Source of the DNA: Stratiolaelaps scimitus
Lineage: Eukaryota; Arthropoda; Arachnida; Mesostigmata; Laelapidae
Direction of reading: 5' to 3'
Length of the DNA stretch: 64,000 nt
NCBI GenBank assembly: GCA_019614645.1
Contig: JABWDB010000016.1
Location: 6,219,501-6,283,500 of the forward strand
Position numbers and translations under genes: made by a program. Position 1 is the first letter of the stretch. Every line of letters begins with the position of its first letter. Of the stretch, positions 37,201 through 49,439 are shown in pieces. The notes under the pieces were generated by a model. It saw only the letters and a program-made list of their open reading frames with translations. It was not told the DNA's origin and ran no database searches.

Positions 37201-37663
37201 ACCCATTTTGCGTGCAGTTATACTATGCCAGACAGGTAGTGGTGGGACGAGCATAAATCAGGGAGGGTTCTACAATCCGCTTCCGCTGAATAACCAACCA
37301 CCAGCTAGAAGGTTGGCGTACCTGCGATGACCACCTCCCACCACGTGACTCCCATACCAACTGTGACTCAAATCGGACTCGTTCGCCCCACATAGCATGC
37401 TTCCCTTATCGTGTTCTCATACACATGGTCTAGCCTTTCTTGATTGATATTTCCCACTCCCTCACCACGCGAACGACGACCAGGGTGATGACGGACGTAA
37501 TTGCCAACTAATTAGGAGAACCAATCGAGCGAACTCCGATGCCTTCAAAATTGTCCTATTGTATCGTAAATGTCTTTGAACGCAATCGAAAGGCAGGAAC
37601 ATATTATGACATCACAGCAACTTACATCACAGTTGAAGGCTGACACACGATTTAAACATTTCT

Positions 37664-37720
37664 TATATATATATATATATATATGTATATATCCACGCTA
37701 TGACGCGTGTAGCTTGCTGG

Positions 37721-37750
<30 letters not shown>
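37664..37750. repeat. Paired (TA)n microsatellites
   Basis: Two TA runs (about 37664-37692 with one interruption, and 37722-37750) flank a short unique stretch. Confidence 0.9.
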
Positions 37751-37752
<2 letters not shown>

Positions 37753-38049
37753 CCATACATTAAACACACAAATCTGGTAGGCACAGGCCATCCCATAGTG
37801 CGTTTGCAATGCCAATCATTTACGTAGCTACGACCGCTACCACACGTACAGCATCATCCACGACAGGGATGACAGGTAGCCCATTTATTTTTCGCTGCTT
37901 TCAGGTTTTGCCCTTGTGACATGAGCATGTGGCGAACGCCCACTGGCATCCAGTCAGAACGGGACACCGACTGATACTCGACTATTCTTGACAAGTATCA
38001 CCATCCATGTCCAGCGATGAGCGTGTCCGAAGCAGGATAAGCCGCGCAT

Positions 38050-41000
38050 GGGCTTCATCTCATCTTGCCTTTACTCACCTCGTTGAACATCACACCTAAC
38101 CTCACCTAACGCCGCTTTGAGCAAACCGTGTGCACGATGTACGGTTTTACGTGTATGCACGCCGCCTTGGGGACGGACGGCGTAGGGTGGTCACGGGGCG
38201 CCTGCCTCAGGGGGTTCTAATGCTAAGCCAGCAGCAGTGCGTACGCGACACGAGGCTCGTGATGAAATATTAAACAGGGCGCAGAGGGGATGACTGACTG
38301 GTTGGTTGGTATGCCAAGCTCCGTCAACCTCACCTGTCCTGCTCAGGCCTGCCTTGGCCCACCTTAGCCAGCAATGGTCCGTTCCGCGTACTCGTTTGCC
38401 TCTCGTTGTTTTGCGAATGAATCTTGCTCCAGTTCACTGTGAGCACGAGGTACACGTCTGCCAACATTCTGCCCAACTCGATCGGTATACTGCAGTCTCT
38501 AGATACAGTCAGTGATTCATGCTTTACAAGTGTCGTTCCCTCCTGTCGTCTTCTGTTAACACTTTCGTCCGCCCTTAGTCTTTCCATCTCAGTATCAGCA
38601 CGATGTTCGTGTCCAATTTTTTTTTTGCGCATACGTATTACCATAACAGGCTAGCGAGCTATTTATGATCTTATCGCTAGCGGAGGCGAAAGGATAAGGT
38701 GAGTTCATGTTTGACAACGAGATGAAGCGCGCGGGCAAAGGATAACGCTTGGACGTAAGGCGCCACTGACTCCCGCCGACTGCTGTTGCTGCCGAGGCAA
38801 ACGGTGAGCCTCGACGGCAGAACTGCGATCAGCCTGTCGAATTCCCGCACATGGAGGTGGATTACCTCTCTTCGTCGACTTCTGAGGGAATTGTGCGATG
38901 GAACCCGACGATTCGACGGTTAGGGGTGACGTAATCGGACGACGTAACAGCGGATAGAAAATGATACAAATTCGGCCCCTGTGGCTTTAACTCGAGAACG
39001 AAGTGGTCTCGGATAGGACAAATTGAGGAACTGTCGAAACTGGCTCGACAAAGCACCAGCCGATAGTGCTTTCTTCTTAACCATGGCTGCTTTGCAATAG
39101 AATTGTGTAACTCTGTGTTGACTTGTAAGTTAGTGGGGAGTCTCAAAAATCAGTGAACATTTGAAATGACAGTTTGTTCGGAATTATTTGATTCGTTTTC
39201 ACAGGTTTGCTATGGCTTGGCCCAGCTTAAACAGATTTGAGCATTATTGAGCATTTGAATAAAATGTCTGCAGGTAGAATTAATCTAGAACGATCTCAAA
39301 TACGATACCAAGCAAGCACTTGGTAGATAGGTATCACAAGTCGGACGGCGGTTGCTATGCCCTGAGTTACTCGCACAGTTACCCAATATTAAACCCTAGT
39401 GGTTGTAGGTACACACGAGATACGCCACTAGATAATCTACGAGGAAAATGCGCGTCCTCGTTAGTCGACAGTTCCGTTCTGGCAAACCATCGTATAACGT
39501 TTCCGATTCGCATTCAGAGAGTCTTCAACGTGACCGTTGACAGACGGTCGAATCATTTGAGGCAGGGCGCTCATCGTTTTCTGGGTCCGGAGATGACTGC
39601 GCCGCGCGCACGTTGCTTCTTCATTTCACAACTTTCCATTCGTTCCTTCCCTCTTCATTTCTACAGCTCGTCAGGCCGACTCTGTCCTGCCAAATTCTGT
39701 CCAACTTGGCGAGTGCGACTGAAAACCCAGCGACGAACTAAACTGATAGTACGCGTCTCGCAGCCACGAGACGGCAGCCTTCTCGACACTGCTAGAACGT
39801 AAGCGCGTATGTACATCCCACTACTGATGGCACTGCCGTATATTTACATTTACGTGGCTGCCACACAAAGTAGAAACATAGTCAATGTCACTTCTTGGAA
39901 ATGAGGCGGAAAATTTGAATTAATTCATTTATCGCACATCCAGGCGGCCCCAAACTCGTCCGTTTGCCATCTTTCTCCCACCGAATCCTGCCTTTGGGAG
40001 CCTTTCGAGATCTTCGGAGACCTCCTCCCAGTGGCTTCTAGTGCTTTCCCCCAGTCTTTCTATGCCACGGCCTCCAGCAGGATCAGCGGTAGCAGCAGAG
40101 CACTTCTTCTCTCTATGAGGCGTTTTCGGAGTTGCGTTACGAAGACGGTGATCGTAGTGGTTGTGGTGGTGGTGGTGCTGGTGGCGGCGGCTGGTGGCTA
40201 CGAAGCAGCGCTCTCTGTGGCATGTGCGGATGAGGGCATAGTGATATAGGAAGAGAGACAGAAAAGAGCGCAGGACAGACTGACTACAGGCTCTACAAGG
40301 ACTGTGGCCTAGTGGAAGCGATCTCGAGAGGGATATAGGACAGCCAGAAACGAGTAGGCTCAGGCCAAGCGACGGTAGTTAGGAATGGCGTCAGGGAAAG
40401 GTTGGCGGTGGAAGCTGTGGCGTGGTGAGGCGCGGAGGGGGGCAGCGCCTCGGTTGATGGGCGAGCGATACACACAGACTGGGATAGCGAAGGAACAACG
40501 ACAGTGGCCGCGAGAGATATAGAGCGAACTCGGCGATGCGGAAAATTCGCCAAAGATGATAATCCCATTCGAGTAAGCCCTTTTTCTCCCGTTCCCTTCG
40601 TTCTTTTCCTTTTTATTCCATCAGTAGTACTGGATGTTCCTAGGCCCGTTCTTGGTGTACGCTTTTCTCTCTGTACGCTACCCTTACTAGCACACACACA
40701 CACACATACACGGAGGACCACCGTCTGCCAACACTCCCAATCCTCTGTCTAGCGTCCCATAACCGACACACGATCGGGGAGGAGCTCGAGGAAAAGCAAC
40801 GAAAGGCAAACGCTAGGAATGAAGGAGAAGGTCAGAGCGACTACCGTGCTACCGATTCGAGTACCCCCACCAGGTATGGGAACGTTGTCCTTCATACTCT
40901 CATGCACCCGTTCCTGTTTTCTCCACGCATTTTCTTTCTCGTGTGTTTGCTTGTGCGCTTTTCTATTCTGTGTACGATATGTGTGCTTTTCCTTAGACCT

Positions 41001-41290
41001 CTTCGGCCTGCTTTTGTCCTCAGGACTTCCCCCGTTGGTCTGGGTCGTCTTGGGGTTAACGTTGCTGCCTTATTTTTTTACTCCACACCAGCTGGAAGTT
41101 CTGCGGGACCAATGGACAATTATGCCTCATCCAGCGTTATGCTTGTATGATACGGAAGTATTCTCACCGGGATCGCCTCGTTCCTCATGCGGCGAGCTAA
41201 ACTTACACATATTGTTTAATTTTATTCAATTTATGCCGTCCCGATTTACACCCGGGCTCCCCTATCCGAACTCTTATAGATGATGCACGC
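38050..41290. other. GC-rich, CpG-containing patch
   Basis: Base composition shifts to higher GC with frequent CpG, especially 38150-38850 and 39540-40800. Simple repeats include a GTG/GGC run (40156-40192) and a CA run (40691-40706). Long open frames occur on both strands (for example 39320-39802, 40819-41283 plus, and 40293-40721 minus). They have low-complexity composition and no recognisable domain, so I do not call them genes. It may be promoter or 5' untranslated sequence of a gene whose coding exons lie elsewhere. Confidence 0.4.
40156..40192. repeat. GTG/GGC trinucleotide run
   Basis: Imperfect GTG repeats pass into GGC repeats. Confidence 0.85.
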
Positions 41291-41929
41291 AGGGGAAGAG
41301 GGGGTCAACATCGTTTCTGGAACACAAGTCGGAAGCATTTGGCTTAGATACGATAATAACTTCGAAGGGTGTAGGATAACTTGAATCACTCACGCATACC
41401 ATATAGTGCTTCCGCAAAGGTCTCGTAGCGAGTGGACGTAGAGCAACGTCAACCTTTACTATTCTAGAATAGATAAAGCTGATGCCCTCTCAACTCTCAA
41501 AACAGACAGTGTTAAGAACAAATATAATATTTCATAGTGCGCTAGGGAGTAATCGGAGCTTGTGTGAAATTCCAACCACCATTAAAATTCTCCAAATGCA
41601 CCAAAAATCTGGTCGTAATCCTTTAGCAGTGCGTCGTTTTCTCACTTGGAACTCACTCGCTGTTAGAATCCGTTCGTTAAAAATATATCCGTGTCTCCAT
41701 TCAAATTCACCTCAAACAAAAAAACGTCTCCTTGATGAGCTAATCAAGGACACTTGGCCCAGGGCACTGTACTGTCCTCTCATTGACAATACATTTCAAA
41801 GCTCCCTAGTACCCTCGTAGTTCTATTACGCTCATTCCAATAACCTCACTCATACCTCTTACTTTACTTGTGTAAATTCTACATTCAATTAATATACAAT
41901 TAATTTTTGGTGGATATTATTATATTTAG

Positions 41930-42010
41930 ACATATCACAGGGGCACAACCAAGTGGGGATCGAACCGATCGAATGCGCCACGCCACCAGGCTCGACTGAA
42001 CTACAATAAT
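41930..42010 (-). repeat. Possible tRNA-derived SINE fragment
   Basis: On the minus strand a perfect pol III B-box-like GGTTCGATCCC (plus coordinates 41956-41966) is preceded by GGTGGCGTGGCGCATTCG, which resembles a degenerate A box. A similar B-box core occurs at 21425. No full cloverleaf could be folded by eye, so a SINE or tRNA relic is likelier than a tRNA gene. Confidence 0.3.
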
Positions 42011-42578
42011 TGTACTAACTACATTTTGACCTTGCCTTCTCATGGCGTTCACTTTTCGGACAATATGAAAAGAACTGCATTTCCATTGCGTTTTATTAGG
42101 TACAAAGAAAATCTGTGCAAGTCGATTGTTATCACCCAGAATGCAGTGGTCAACAGCTGGCGAAATCAGCTTCATTGACCATAAGTCAGCAAATAGATGC
42201 ACCGCAGGCAGTGACAGTTCGGAAAAGCGCCGTAGCGTTGTTTTCACCTACTTCTCATGAGCGTCCCTAGGGGGTAGGTAGACAGAGTGGTCCGGAGTAG
42301 CCGGGCCAGACAAACTGGAGCCCACCGCATCCTGGCCAGGTCCGCCCATGGCGGTTTGGCTCGGGTAGTGACCATTTTGAAGTAAAGCTATGGCGCTATA
42401 TCGAATAGCCTCTCATGGGGTATGTGAAGATGGATGCGGTTGTCCACCAAATAACTTTAAAGGAATGATGGAGTCAGAGGGAATGTTCTGTCAGGCATAT
42501 TCCTAAGGTTTACTGATTTTCTGGCCAAGCAAACTTTCTCTTGAGAGGCAAGTACGCAATGCGGGAGACGCCATTATT

Positions 42579-42687
42579 TCACTAGGGATAGATCTAGTTC
42601 GAATTTCCTAAATCACTAGGGATAAACCTAGTTAAAACATCCTAAATAGGTTTTAACTAGGTTTATCACTAGGGATAGACCTAATCT
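42579..42687. repeat. Three direct repeats around a perfect 18-bp hairpin
   Basis: A motif starting TCACTAGGGATA occurs three times (42579-42600, 42613-42636, 42666-42687). Between the second and third, GATAAACCTAGTTAAAAC (42621-42638) and its exact reverse complement (42650-42667) surround an 11-base loop. The arms overlap the direct repeats. It could be a small foldback transposon, a protein-binding array or a structured RNA. Confidence 0.85.
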
Positions 42688-43119
42688 GGAGTCCTGCTAA
42701 ATATAATTTCATACAGGTTATCTCACAGTAGAGGATTTAACCTCATTGTATTGTAGTAATCAGCCAACCTATCGACATATGACATACGAACACCAAGCGT
42801 AACTTATGCGGTGGAATCTGTCTATCTGAGATTCTCGTTCTATTCCACTTTTGTCCTAGGCTATTTTTCAAAATGCAACATTTCAAAAGATTCGATATTT
42901 GTTTTATACAGCACGAAGTGAGTAAACATGTTCAGTGAGGATTTTCCTTATGTAGCTACAAATGAGTAAGTTAAAACATGAGCAATGTTAGCACTATCGA
43001 ATGTTCTTTTGATCTTCTTGTCCTCGTTGTTAAATGCATTTCTATGCGGCAGCGTACAACCAGTATTTAGTCTTTCTTTGAAGCATTTTGTTGCCCTCTT
43101 ACCGTGGTGATAACGACTT

Positions 43120-44690
43120 CATCATGTAGCGGTTTCCGTTAGTCGACAGCTCGGGTTAGCGTACAGCAGTAGACTACGTGGAGCTCTTGCGGATGATAAG
43201 TTATCCCAGCCAGTAGAGCCCGCCAAGAAGCTCTCTTGTTTGTACGGCACGGCACGCAGAAGATGCCTCGACTGCTTAGGATACCGTAAGGCAACTCCAA
43301 TTTCTCCCTGAACGCGATCCCACAGCCCGTTCAGCCCTGCCGCCATCCGTCTGACTCTGTCCTACTGTACAGCTGTTGCCTCCATTGTTCGTTATCCGCT
43401 ACCAGCAGCTGAGTTTCGTGCCGATGGGGCTCCCCGGCACGATCGGGGTTACGTTTTGCTAAATTACAATACGTTCCCCAATCTACCGATAGTTCGTCTC
43501 CATCCTCCGGTGCCACTGTAGTGTCGACTGTGTGGTCTCTCTGCTTTCGCGATACGGCGTTTCGCGACGACACGCAGCTGGACCGAGTCAAACGCGGAAA
43601 GAACAGAACGCCTATGTAAAGAACCGAATTTCACCCTTCTTGACGATTTCGCATTGATTCGATGTACAGCCCCCCCCCCAACTCTTCAGTTCGCAAGTCC
43701 ACCCAAGTTTGTAGTCACGTTATGTTTGCCATTGACAGAGGAAACACACACCGCACCATGCAGCGCTCCATAGGACACCGTCTGTGTCACTTGTTCCAGA
43801 CACGCGAGCGGGGTCTATATCGTCCGGAAAAGATCGTTCGAGTATCCCTCCTCGGTTCATCTGCTGTTCCTGCTGCTGCTGCTTCCACCATTTGCAACCA
43901 TCGAGCAACGACACCAAGTTTTTTCTCTATATCCTTCCTACATTGTCATTCGACACTACTAACACCGTTGCTCGATGCCCCCAACGCCCCCGCCACCCGT
44001 TTCGTGTCCGTCTGCTCCACGAAACGTGGCTGGCCCATACAGAGTAGAAGTGCCAGGGCAGCAACTGCCTATTGACCAACAAATACCGCAGTAGACATAG
44101 ATATAACCCTCCTCTCCCCACTGGACTTCTACCCGAGCTGGCCAAACGGTTCGGTCCTCCACCCCCAAGCATTGGTGTTGTCCTCCTCTGGTTGATTTCG
44201 GGTAGCCTTTCTTATGCTCTCCTCTCTTCGTTGCTCCGTCAGCGCTACCTTCAGCAGCCTATACCTTCTGGGGGCCTCTTCCTCCTTCGCTCTCCCCCAT
44301 ACTCGAACTTCGTACTTTTTTCTTTATACCAATATCTCTCCATTCTGTGGTCATACCGTCCCATTCGAAATCGCCTGGCGGGGAAGGGTGCAGCTGTTCA
44401 ACAGCTGCCTCACCCCCAGCGGTGGACCGGGAAAAAGCGGGGAGTGCCGGGCGCAAAGGCCATCTGCAGGCGGCGAGTGCAGTGACTGAGTTGTTTGGGG
44501 AGCAGACGCCCAACCGAGCAATGCCCCCGGAGAGCAACGAGAAATCAATGACCAAGCAGAGTAGACCTGGGAGAACTGGGAGACGGGGGGGGGCTGACCG
44601 GCACGGCAACACTCGGTGGAGAAGCGGCACAACCAATGGCTGCGTCGGTAGTGGCCGCAGGTCTCAACTGTGGCCGTAGCCTCGACATCG
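43120..44690. other. GC-rich patch with overlapping open frames on both strands
   Basis: CpG-rich sequence holds several open frames that overlap in antisense. On the minus strand, 43331-43591 contains an acidic stretch (APEDGDELSVDWG), and 43720-43917 contains a short Gln run encoded by CAG/CTG. None shows a known domain or clear splice sites on both sides. A 10-base C run lies at 43670-43679. It is a candidate promoter or 5' exon region. Confidence 0.35.
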
Positions 44691-44821
44691 ACCTATCAAG
44701 GCATCAAGAATCCCTGAGTGCTCGATGTATTGTAGGTTTGCAAGCAGCATTAAACTCCCTATCAGACACACGTTTTTTATACGGCTAACTAACGTCACAG
44801 CTATCGCAGAACGAGCAGCAA

Positions 44822-44871
44822 TAATGATAATAATAATAATAACGACGATGATGATGGTGAGGATGATGAAT
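44822..44871. repeat. AAT/GAT trinucleotide run
   Basis: TAA repeats are followed by imperfect GAT repeats. Confidence 0.85.
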
Positions 44872-45239
44872 ATATACATATGGCTATTGCCTTGACAACA
44901 GATGGTGAATTCAAAGAGAAAAATTAATTACTGGGCATCATTTTGTGGCGAGAAACGAACCGTTTCATTGGAACAGATACGTATAGTGCATATTCAGAAC
45001 ATCTTTCTTCTGTCTTTTTGCAATACATTCAATTTTCAAGGCGAGCAAAGGTTCCCCATGGGAGCATGCTGTATGCAACAGTGTTGCAAGGTCGACGAAC
45101 CGTATGCCGGAAAGTGTTTCTATTAGTTGAGGATATCCACGTTGGTCGAACACTGGCAGACATTTGGAACCGTGCCATTCATATGGCCTGCCGTGGTGAT
45201 ATGCTATTTTTAGGGGCAATCATACATTAACGTTAATTA

Positions 45240-45449
45240 ATGATTATGACCTACGCAGCACCAGTGTGGTACCCTAGCCGCAAAATGGGTAAATATAGGC
45301 TACAGAAAGGTGGAATTGTGTATGCAAATCGAGATGCTTTCAAATGTGTGTGTGATAAGAAGGAGGTGCATATCGCGCCTATCAAATCAACATTTGATTG
45401 TATTGGGAAGAACTTACCCCACCTCAAAGATACCATATTCGATACATAG
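45240..45449 (+). mobile_element. Possible LINE open-frame fragment
   Basis: A 69-codon frame begins MIMTYAAPVWYP, followed by basic and Gln/Leu residues. TYxxPVW motifs are typical of the region after the reverse-transcriptase domain in jockey/I-type LINE proteins. No neighbouring RT block was found, so the assignment rests on one short motif. Confidence 0.25.
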
Positions 45450-46739
45450 AAAAAACCACGCGATCGGGCTTAAATGTTCAACCCAAGTTTATCGCAAGGA
45501 AACACACGCCACAGACGCCAAATAAACAGGTACTCTCAGTTGACTAGTATATCGACGACATTTGAGCGCTTGTCGCAACACGGCTGCAGTCACGCTACGG
45601 TTTGCAACGCAAGGTTAGAATGGCTGCAGGTGACGAATCTAAAAGAGAATTTTGAGGGATTATAAGCCAACTTGATACAACGTCGGAAGGACTCATTATC
45701 AATGATTATAATATATAATTAACTATTTGCCACGAACCGCAAATGCGAATACATGAACTGAAATGAAACGTACCTCGACACCAACGTTTGCATAGGTTGA
45801 TCTTCTACGATCAATTAGCAGTCCGTGGGAAGTTGTTTCATTTCCCAGTAACAATGTAATTAATGGTTGGACACACCGCATGCGACTGAGGCGAGTGCTC
45901 GAAACAGTTTTGTGGCCTGTCTATTCGTGTAACGTAGCAGACTAGGAATCCGCTGGAGGATCATGGCTAATGAATACAGGCTGAAACATCAGTTCGATAG
46001 AGATTTGTATTTGACGACTACTTTCGCATATTGCCACTCTAAGCGTGTGAAATAAGTATTATATATAGTTATATATATATATACTGATCATCCAATCAGG
46101 TGTAAATATATATATTGATCGGATCGGACAATGAGGTCGATACCGAGGCCAATCATGCTCGCGAAGAGCTCTCTCGAAGGAGTAATCTGAGAAGAAATCC
46201 AAGAATTGTGATCGTATTGCCAAATCCAACCTTATCCTCGACAGTAAGCCCCCTCCGAAACCGATAAGGAGGCACTGAGATGAACGGTCTCGTTCAACGC
46301 TTACCGGCGTCGGTTACAATATCAAGACGCTCCAGATCATCTGCGTCGTCGAAGATGACGGGATGCGCGATTATGGAACCCCAAACCAAGGCTATTTTCG
46401 AGAATCGATGCCATTCTAGCATATCCAACAATTTTGTGACTCCAACAACTTGTTTAGTTTGCAGTAGAAATCAGGCCTATCAAAAGCTGAAGCTTGCTTT
46501 TAACCACACACTCTTACAGTTCGGACGCTGCCATCGCTATAACATAATCGTAACCCACGTTGGAATCTCATGTTAATGCCTGTGTGAATAAAGGATTAAC
46601 GTAAAAATCTCCCTCTATTGAATTGTCTACCCGCGGCGTACACATTCATAGACGCACAGACATCACCCGTCCTTCTTCCGTAAGTATTGTTGCACAAATT
46701 TAAACATTTAACCTTTTCGCCTTTTCGTCCTTGAAATTG

Positions 46740-47330
46740 CAGCGTCGCACGTATGGGATTTTCGCTGTAGATTTCGGCGTCCGTCTAGCGCCGCGTAACA
46801 ACAAGTAGCGTTGCGCGGAACGGGCCGCCACGACGCCGCCACCACCACCGCCCGTTTGTCCATCAGGCCAACAAGCGGAGCGTAGTCGGTTGAGCAGCTC
46901 GCTGAAGCTTGCTTCTTGCTTGTTTGGTCGTGTGGGGAGTTGGCCATTTATCTCGACGTTGTCTAGCTCTCGCTGCTCTGGCTGCCGCCATCAATCTGGC
47001 GGCCTCTTTACCGCGTCTACTAGCGAGCCTACTACGTCTCTGTCCCGTCCCGAGGGGCTGCTATCGGCGGTGGGCGCTTGCTAGCCGGCCTGAGGGATTC
47101 GCCTGTGGCCTTCGACTGCTCCCTCAGTCTCATGCTCCCGCCCCGGTACACTTCACTGAGCGGCCGCCCGACGTGATGGTAAGGTCTGGCCGGAACGCTG
47201 GACAACTGCGCGCCAACTGCGCTAGTTCCGTGGCCAAAAAGACTCTGCGAGGCTTTAGTGAAAATGCCAGCAGTGGAAGTAGGTGAGACGACGTTAAACC
47301 CGATGGGACGAGGACGCTTGTTGAGCCGCT
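46740..47330. other. GC-rich, CpG-containing patch
   Basis: High CpG density with open frames on both strands and no ATG-led frame resembling a known protein. It is probably a promoter or 5' leader region, orientation unknown. Confidence 0.35.
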
Positions 47331-47429
47331 CACAAAAAAAGGACAAAATATTAGTTACCAGAAGAAGCTGGTGTCCATATTTGTAATAGAAGAGGATTTT
47401 GTTTTAAATTGAAAAATAATGTTATATAT

Positions 47430-47448
47430 TTATATATATATATATATT
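47430..47448. repeat. (TA)n microsatellite
   Basis: A TA run of about 19 bases. Confidence 0.85.
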
Positions 47449-48359
47449 CTGTTGTGTAAAGATTGTCTCGTATTATATTGTAAAATGAGTGGGGTCTATT
47501 ACGATTGGGGTTTTGGGTGGATACAGAATCTTTTATGGGAAGTCAATTTTAGGTATGTATATGATAGATTTTTCGCGAACTGCGACATTGAAAATCCGAA
47601 CGCCTAGATAGGTAAGTCTAGATATAATAGATATGCGCGCATAGATGAAGTTTCAGACTTTGAGAGTTTGAGTGATAGTTCGTCTTCATGTTAAAGGATT
47701 TTAGTTGCAAACAAAAGAAGACACGAGTTGAGGGAAAGGTATCCTGAACTCATTGGAAACTGAAAAGGCAATGAAAACACAAGGGAAGGCGCCCCCGGCA
47801 CCTGTCCTAAGGTCTCACCAGAATCACAGACAGATACAATGAACATTAGAGCGAGATAAGGAGCTGGGGAGGTTTCCGCTGTCTTCAACACCGATGTACA
47901 GTCACATAATGGCGCTCAATAAAAGAAGGACTCAGTGCTCTAGCAATTGCTTCGGCTTTAGCATCCCATGTGTGACGGCCGAGTCGTGCTGGAGTGGCGA
48001 GACTGAACCGACCCAACAGACAGGGAATCGTCTTTTCCGTACCAGTAGAGTAAAGTTAGATACTCACGTTGTCAGGTGAGTAGTAGAATTCGCCTTTTAT
48101 TAGAATTTATTAACAGGTATATTTATCCACTATATATTGCAATCGCGTTTCGCCATCGTATGATGAGCTCCGAAGACACACATGTACTTCTGGAAACTAT
48201 AATATATGTGGCAGTTCATACACAGTTGGAAATTATAGAAAATACTACTATAATCATGAGCCCCCAAAAAACATCGACTAAGTTCACCACGAAAGTACTC
48301 CTCTGGTGCCACTCGCCGAGCCAAACCTGAGAGTAGACGTTCAAGGCAATGATACCATA

Positions 48360-49060
48360 CAATGGCAGGAAAGTAGGAGCGATCTACAGCATTCCCTCGT
48401 CGTCAGCATCTCCGTCTCCGCGCAGTCGCCACCTTAACTCCACCGCTGGCTTCGCCGTTGGTCGCCTGTCGTACAAATAGATCGACAAGGAGAGTAGAAA
48501 GCGCTCAGGACGATGTCCAGGACGCACGAAGGACTCAGTGTGCGTCTTGTGAGCTGAGCCTTGAGATGGTTGTGCGTCGTTCAGTGGATGTTAAGTGATT
48601 CCGCTGGCGCAAAGGGGCCGCCGCCACCGCCGCAGCGGTGGCTACGGCGGGCCTGCTAAACCCCCGACGTTAGTGGGGGGGGGGGGCGTCCTTTTCGATA
48701 GAGAAGTGTTACTCCTTCACTCTCGTTCCCTCGTCCGGCTCGCTTCGCTCTGCTACCGCCTTGGGCTATAGCGTCAGCAAAACGGACGACGACGACGACA
48801 AGAAGATGTGAGTGGAGGAGGAAACCGCGGAAGTCCTTCTTTTCAGAGCGGGGTAAATACGCGGCGGCGGCGGCGGCGACTGGTGGCAGCGAAAGTCAAG
48901 GGTGGGATGCTGTGGAGGGGGGGGGGGCAGTCTTTTCAACGGCAGATCGAGTTGGCTAGGCCGGCGGTCGGGGAACAGCGCAAGGGAAAATCGAGGATGG
49001 GCGACGCTCGCGGAAACGACGCCATGGGGAAGATTAGAGGGAATACTGCCGAAGATTCCA
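48360..49060. other. GC-rich patch with poly-G runs and a CGG repeat
   Basis: It contains a G12 run (48675-48686), a (GCG)6-type repeat (48861-48878) and a G11 run (48917-48927), followed by GA and AAC simple repeats to 49137. The open frame 48808-49224 is made largely of these repeats and is not called as a gene. G-quadruplex formation on the plus strand is plausible. Confidence 0.5.
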
Positions 49061-49439
49061 GACTGACCGACCATCAGCCAGATGAAAGAAAGAGAGAGAG
49101 ACTTGAAGAAGTCGCCGACGTCAACAACAACAACAACGATACGTTGCGTTGGTGCAACGGTAAAGGACGAAATGTTACGATTTTCGTAAATCTGAATTGC
49201 TTAGCTTGCAGTCATACAGTATAATACACAGGTTTGTATATGAGTGGTGTGTGCGGCTCATGGTAATTTTTTTAGCTCGTTGCTTTGGAAGGACGAGTAG
49301 TTACAACTTCTCTAAACATGGTTTGTTTGCCACAAGTGAATTTGGTGCTATTTCCTTATTTTTCGCTACGCTATCGTGGATTCTTCGTGGGCTAGGCCTT
49401 CATCGCATCAGTGCCAAAGCATCGCAATTATCTAAATAG

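Larger units (their letters stand above)
25010..38040. other. Gene-poor stretch
   Basis: Only short open frames occur on both strands, none with a recognised domain. Contents include (TA)n runs, hairpins at 25433-25464 and 32127-32177, and a coiled-coil-like broken frame at 27860-28180. Several splice-donor-like sites exist (for example minus strand at 33757), so isolated exons of a large gene cannot be excluded. Confidence 0.4.

Noticed and set aside
39320..39802. 160-codon open frame
   Set aside because: It starts at a TTG, has no early ATG and sits in CpG-rich sequence where stop codons are rare on both strands.
40819..41283. 154-codon ATG-led ORF as a membrane protein
   Set aside because: Composition reflects a T/C-rich tract with another open frame overlapping. 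No domain, splice support or codon signal is visible.
44259..44636. Pro/Leu-rich minus-strand ORF as a gene
   Set aside because: It overlaps open frames on the other strand of the same GC-rich tract and shows no recognisable features.
46909..47286. Leu/Ala-rich 125-codon frame resembling a signal peptide
   Set aside because: It has no ATG, and the opposite strand is equally open. GC-rich sequence explains it.
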